Assembly (NCBI GenBank): GCA_002255365.1
Contig: NCBI01000008.1
Coordinates: 1 to 64,000, forward strand
DNA from: Chromatiales bacterium 21-64-14
GTDB lineage: Bacteria > Pseudomonadota > Gammaproteobacteria > 21-64-14
Direction: 5' to 3'
Length of the DNA: 64,000 bases
Each line of letters starts with the position of its first letter. The stretch's first letter is position 1. The translations under genes were made by a program, and so were the position numbers. Of this stretch, positions 61,941 through 64,000 are shown piece after piece. The notes below the pieces were generated by a model. The model did not search any database, was not told the origin of the DNA, and saw only the letters and a program-made list of their open reading frames with translations.

Positions 61941-62603
61941 TCACCCGGGCGGACGCAGATGGGCGAACAGGCCGAGACCGATCGACCACAGCCCCAGCAC
62001 CGCCAGCACGGCACCGGTCCAACGCGGCAACCGTACCGACAGGCCCGCCAGCCAGTCGAGCGCCGGTCGCGCTCGGTCCCATAACACCGCCAGCACGAGT
62101 GGTGCCGACAGGGACAGACCGAACACCGACAGCAGGATGAATCCGGTCAGCGGCGAATCGCCGGCGGCCGCCTGCGTGGTGCTGATCCCGAGCAGTACGA
62201 AAATCAACGGAACCGCACAGGCCGGCACATTCAATCCGAACAGGAGTCCGAGCAGGACCGAGCCGCGTGCCCCGGTCTGACGCGACATCAGCGCGCCGAA
62301 GCGCATCTTCAGCCAGCGTTCCCGGCGTGTCAGATAGAGGAGCCCGAGGAGCAGATAGGCGGAGCCCAGCGCGACCCACAGCACGCGCTGCAATCCGAAG
62401 AAACGCGTGCCGATCAGTGCCGCGGCCCCGCCCAGCAGCCCGATGAGCAGCGCGCGGGTCGCGGTGAAGGTCAGTATCTGCGCAATCCGGCTGCGCATCG
62501 GGCGCTGCTCGAGATATTTGACCAGCACCAGATTCGTCCCCATGGAGCAGGGTTCGATAAATCCCAGGAGTCCCAGGCCGATCGCCAGCGGTAGCATGTC
62601 CAT
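61941..62603 (-). CDS. CcdA/DsbD-like membrane protein
   Basis: The protein of 220 residues has six hydrophobic segments and the paired Cys-Pro signatures of the CcdA/DsbD transmembrane family: GFIEPCSMGTN in helix 1 and LNVPACAVPLIF in helix 4. Such proteins carry electrons from thioredoxin across the membrane to periplasmic thiols. Here, between a CopZ-like gene (12 bp away) and a P1B ATPase (64 bp away), it may keep metal-site cysteines reduced; that is inference. Confidence 0.85.
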   Translation of the reverse strand: MDMLPLAIGLGLLGFIEPCSMGTNLVLVKYLEQRPMRSRIAQILTFTATRALLIGLLGGAAALIGTRFFGLQRVLWVALGSAYLLLGLLYLTRRERWLKMRFGALMSRQTGARGSVLLGLLFGLNVPACAVPLIFVLLGISTTQAAAGDSPLTGFILLSVFGLSLSAPLVLAVLWDRARPALDWLAGLSVRLPRWTGAVLAVLGLWSIGLGLFAHLRPPG

Positions 62604-62615
62604 GGCCGGTTGCGC

Positions 62616-62834
62616 TCACTGACTGCGGTCAGTGATCCGGTAGCCCGCCTGCTCGATGGAACTCGCCAGCCGTTCTTCGTCGATGCGTGCCGGATCGAAC
62701 AGCACGCGCGCGGTGCCGTCCGTGAACGAGACCGAGCAGGTCCGCACGCCGTCGTTTCGTTCCAGCATGGTTTGGACGATCTGCGCACAGCCAGCGCAGC
62801 GCATTCCACGGATTTTGAACGTAGCGGTCTTCAT
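62616..62834 (-). CDS. CopZ-like heavy-metal-associated domain protein
   Basis: This 72-residue single HMA domain has metal-binding C13 and C16 (GMRCAGC) and a typical ferredoxin-like pattern (MLERNDGVRTCSVSFTDGTARVLFDP). It delivers metal, probably copper(I), to the ATPase encoded downstream. AGGAGG upstream fixes the ATG; the longer upstream frame lacks homology. It is the first gene of the leftward operon. Confidence 0.93.
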   Translation of the reverse strand: MKTATFKIRGMRCAGCAQIVQTMLERNDGVRTCSVSFTDGTARVLFDPARIDEERLASSIEQAGYRITDRSQ

Positions 62835-63074
62835 CGGGGGTAGCCTCCTGCCCCTGCCGGGGCTGTCCTGCGCCCGCGCTGCCATCCCGTTCGGGGACGG
62901 TTGGTGCGGGTCCGCCGCGCGCGATCTTTTACGAGCGACTGAAGCGATGCTATCCCTGGAGTCGCCTCCAGGCGCAAGCGATTTTTTGAGGGACCTGGTT
63001 AGCCGGTAAGGCGACCCGCGCTTCCCTTCGGCGTCCGGAGCCACTGGGGTGCCGGGCCGGGGCCGGGACGCGGC
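62835..63074. other. Upstream region of the metal operon
   Basis: This region contains the leftward promoter of the metal operon, which was not pinpointed. No gene was recognised. Confidence 0.4.
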
Positions 63075-63105
63075 TTGCTCCTGGAGTGCACTCAAAGGAT
63101 AGAGT
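63075..63105 (+). promoter_or_regulatory. MerR-type promoter with 19-bp spacer
   Basis: TTGCTC (63075-63080) and TAGAGT (63100-63105) are 19 bp apart, the over-long spacing used by MerR-family activators. The spacer holds the dyad CTGGAGTGCACTCAAAG with a perfect GAGTGCACTC centre, similar to ZntR/CadR-type operators. It points rightward at the small ORF and NHL gene. No merR gene is in the window. Confidence 0.55.
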
Positions 63106-63195
63106 GCAATTCGAAATCCCCTCGCGGACCTGGTTTCGGGGACGCGGGGATCCCAGGGTGCGAATGGCTGCGTGCGACGAGCAGGAGGGCTTGCG

Positions 63196-63321
63196 ATGCA
63201 ACTCGGTTCTCACGATTTACCCGCGTATCGGCATTGGAACGGCAGCTGGGGATCATCAGAGGAACCGGAGCGGCGGTGGTCCCGGGGCGAGGGGCACCAG
63301 TCCTCCGGGCGGCACGCGTGA
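63196..63321 (+). CDS. Small ORF, 41 residues, coupled to NHL-repeat gene
   Basis: The ATG follows GGAGGG with 7-nt spacing and the TGA overlaps the GTG of the next gene as GTGA. The product (MQLGSHDLPAYRHWNGSWGS, then a charged tail) matches no family known to me. It could be a leader peptide or a small metal-responsive protein; His is frequent. Confidence 0.45.
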   Translation: MQLGSHDLPAYRHWNGSWGSSEEPERRWSRGEGHQSSGRHA

Positions 63322-64000
63322 GCCGCGCCGCCCGGATCGGCTGGGGGCTCGTTGCGACGCTGGTCGTTCTGGGCGCGATGATCAAACTGGCTTGGTTTCC
63401 CGCCCGGGTCGAACCGCCCTATCGTCTGGTGCAGACCTGGGGTGGGGAGGGCACGGCGCCCGGGCGGTTTCGCAACCCGATCGGGATCGCCTACGGCAGC
63501 GGCCGAGTCTACGTGGCCGACTCCCTGAACCATCGGATCCAGGTTTTCACCCCGGACGGACGTTTCGTGCGCGCGATCTCGGTGCCGGATCAGGGCCGGC
63601 CGATGAACATTGCGGTGCATGACGGAAAGGTCTACGCGGCGGACTACTGGAACGACGATGTCCTCGTCTTCGGTCGCGACGGTACGCTGGAGCGCACCTT
63701 CGGTACTCCGGGTACGGCCGGATCGGCTCCGGGACGGTTCAATTCCCCGGCCGGCGTCGCAGTGGGGCCCAAGGGTAACGTCTACGTTGCCGGGTTTTAC
63801 AACCAGCGCGTGCAGGAGCTGGCCCCCGACGGGCAGTTCATCCGCCAGTGGGGCCATACGGGCAGGAAGGGCTACGTCGAGTCCGGCTGGTTCAACTACC
63901 CGCTCGATGTCGCGGTCGCAGCGGACGGCACCCTGTTCGTCGCGGACGGCTACAACGACCGTATCCAGGCGTTCGGTCCCGACGGGCGCGTCCTGCGCAA
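63318..64000 (+). CDS. NHL-repeat protein with N-terminal membrane anchor, 3' truncated
   Basis: The frame is open to the window end with 227 codons visible. A GTG start gives a signal anchor (GWGLVATLVVLGAMIKLAWF). NHL beta-propeller repeats follow: FRNPIGIAYGSGRVYVADSL-type units recur at least four times, with NHRIQVFTPDG, NDDVLVFGRDG, NQRVQELAPDG and NDRIQAFGPDG ends. It probably faces the periplasm. It lies behind a MerR-type promoter, so metal induction is possible. Confidence 0.88.
   Translation, partial: MSRAARIGWGLVATLVVLGAMIKLAWFPARVEPPYRLVQTWGGEGTAPGRFRNPIGIAYGSGRVYVADSLNHRIQVFTPDGRFVRAISVPDQGRPMNIAVHDGKVYAADYWNDDVLVFGRDGTLERTFGTPGTAGSAPGRFNSPAGVAVGPKGNVYVAGFYNQRVQELAPDGQFIRQWGHTGRKGYVESGWFNYPLDVAVAADGTLFVADGYNDRIQAFGPDGRVLR

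Noticed and set aside
1..64000. CRISPR arrays, rRNA and tRNA genes
   Set aside because: No regularly spaced repeats, no rRNA-like sequence and no convincing tRNA T-arm/CCA pattern was found on reading.

Overview
The window is high-GC (roughly two thirds G+C by eye), gene-dense bacterial DNA. The gene set (IscR with the three-cysteine motif, Rsd/AlgQ, HrpA with a long C-terminal extension, MltF, a MrtJ-type protease, sigma-54 promoters, a quinol NO reductase) points to a gammaproteobacterium. By inference it may be near the sulfur-oxidising Acidiferrobacter/Ectothiorhodospira-type lineages. No rRNA, tRNA, CRISPR array or intact insertion sequence was recognised. All identifications come from reading motifs; no database search was run.

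Layout. 1-2.8 kb: end of an outer-membrane efflux gene, a MrtJ-type intramembrane protease, a palindrome-rich spacer with a CRP-like site, and a RibD-C reductase. 2.9-9.2 kb: a leftward set GNAT/C39 peptidase - RimK-like ATP-grasp - MazG, then a Nudix hydrolase, a response regulator with degenerate GGDEF, and a YkgJ protein. 9.4-16.2 kb: a complete suf operon (iscR-sufB-sufC-sufD-sufS-sufU-sufT-Rieske) behind a promoter that overlaps a probable IscR site. 16.3-18.6 kb: a kinase/PP2C pair and Rsd. 18.6-24.6 kb: a response-regulator relic, two CPA2 antiporters flanking a catalytically dead LMW-phosphatase homologue, and a cardiolipin synthase.

24.6-26.9 kb holds a bufferin-type copper-metallophore operon (cysteine-rich exported precursor, DUF692 MNIO enzyme, DUF2063 partner), with an operator-like palindrome upstream and a hairpin between precursor and enzyme. 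27-32.1 kb looks nitrogen-related: an APC permease diverges from two tandem, similar sigma-54 promoters. The first heads a roughly 320-nt non-coding region ending in a strong terminator (candidate sRNA). The second precedes a small membrane protein and a glutamate dehydrogenase.

32.1-54 kb is mainly housekeeping: DUF488, tRNA deacylase, HrpA, an FNR-boxed qNOR, an IMPase-family enzyme, SirB1, an M42-like peptidase, DinB, MltF, PEBP, LemA/GIDE, CtpA and two small membrane proteins. It also contains a decayed cytochrome c peroxidase. 54.3-62.8 kb is a leftward seven-gene metal operon: CopZ-like chaperone, CcdA-like protein, P1B ATPase with a YPC instead of CPC motif, and a complete OMF-adaptor-permease-ATPase ABC exporter. 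An IS3 transposase relic lies beyond its end. Upstream is a promoter with the 19-bp spacer typical of MerR regulators, pointing at a rightward NHL-repeat gene that runs off the window.
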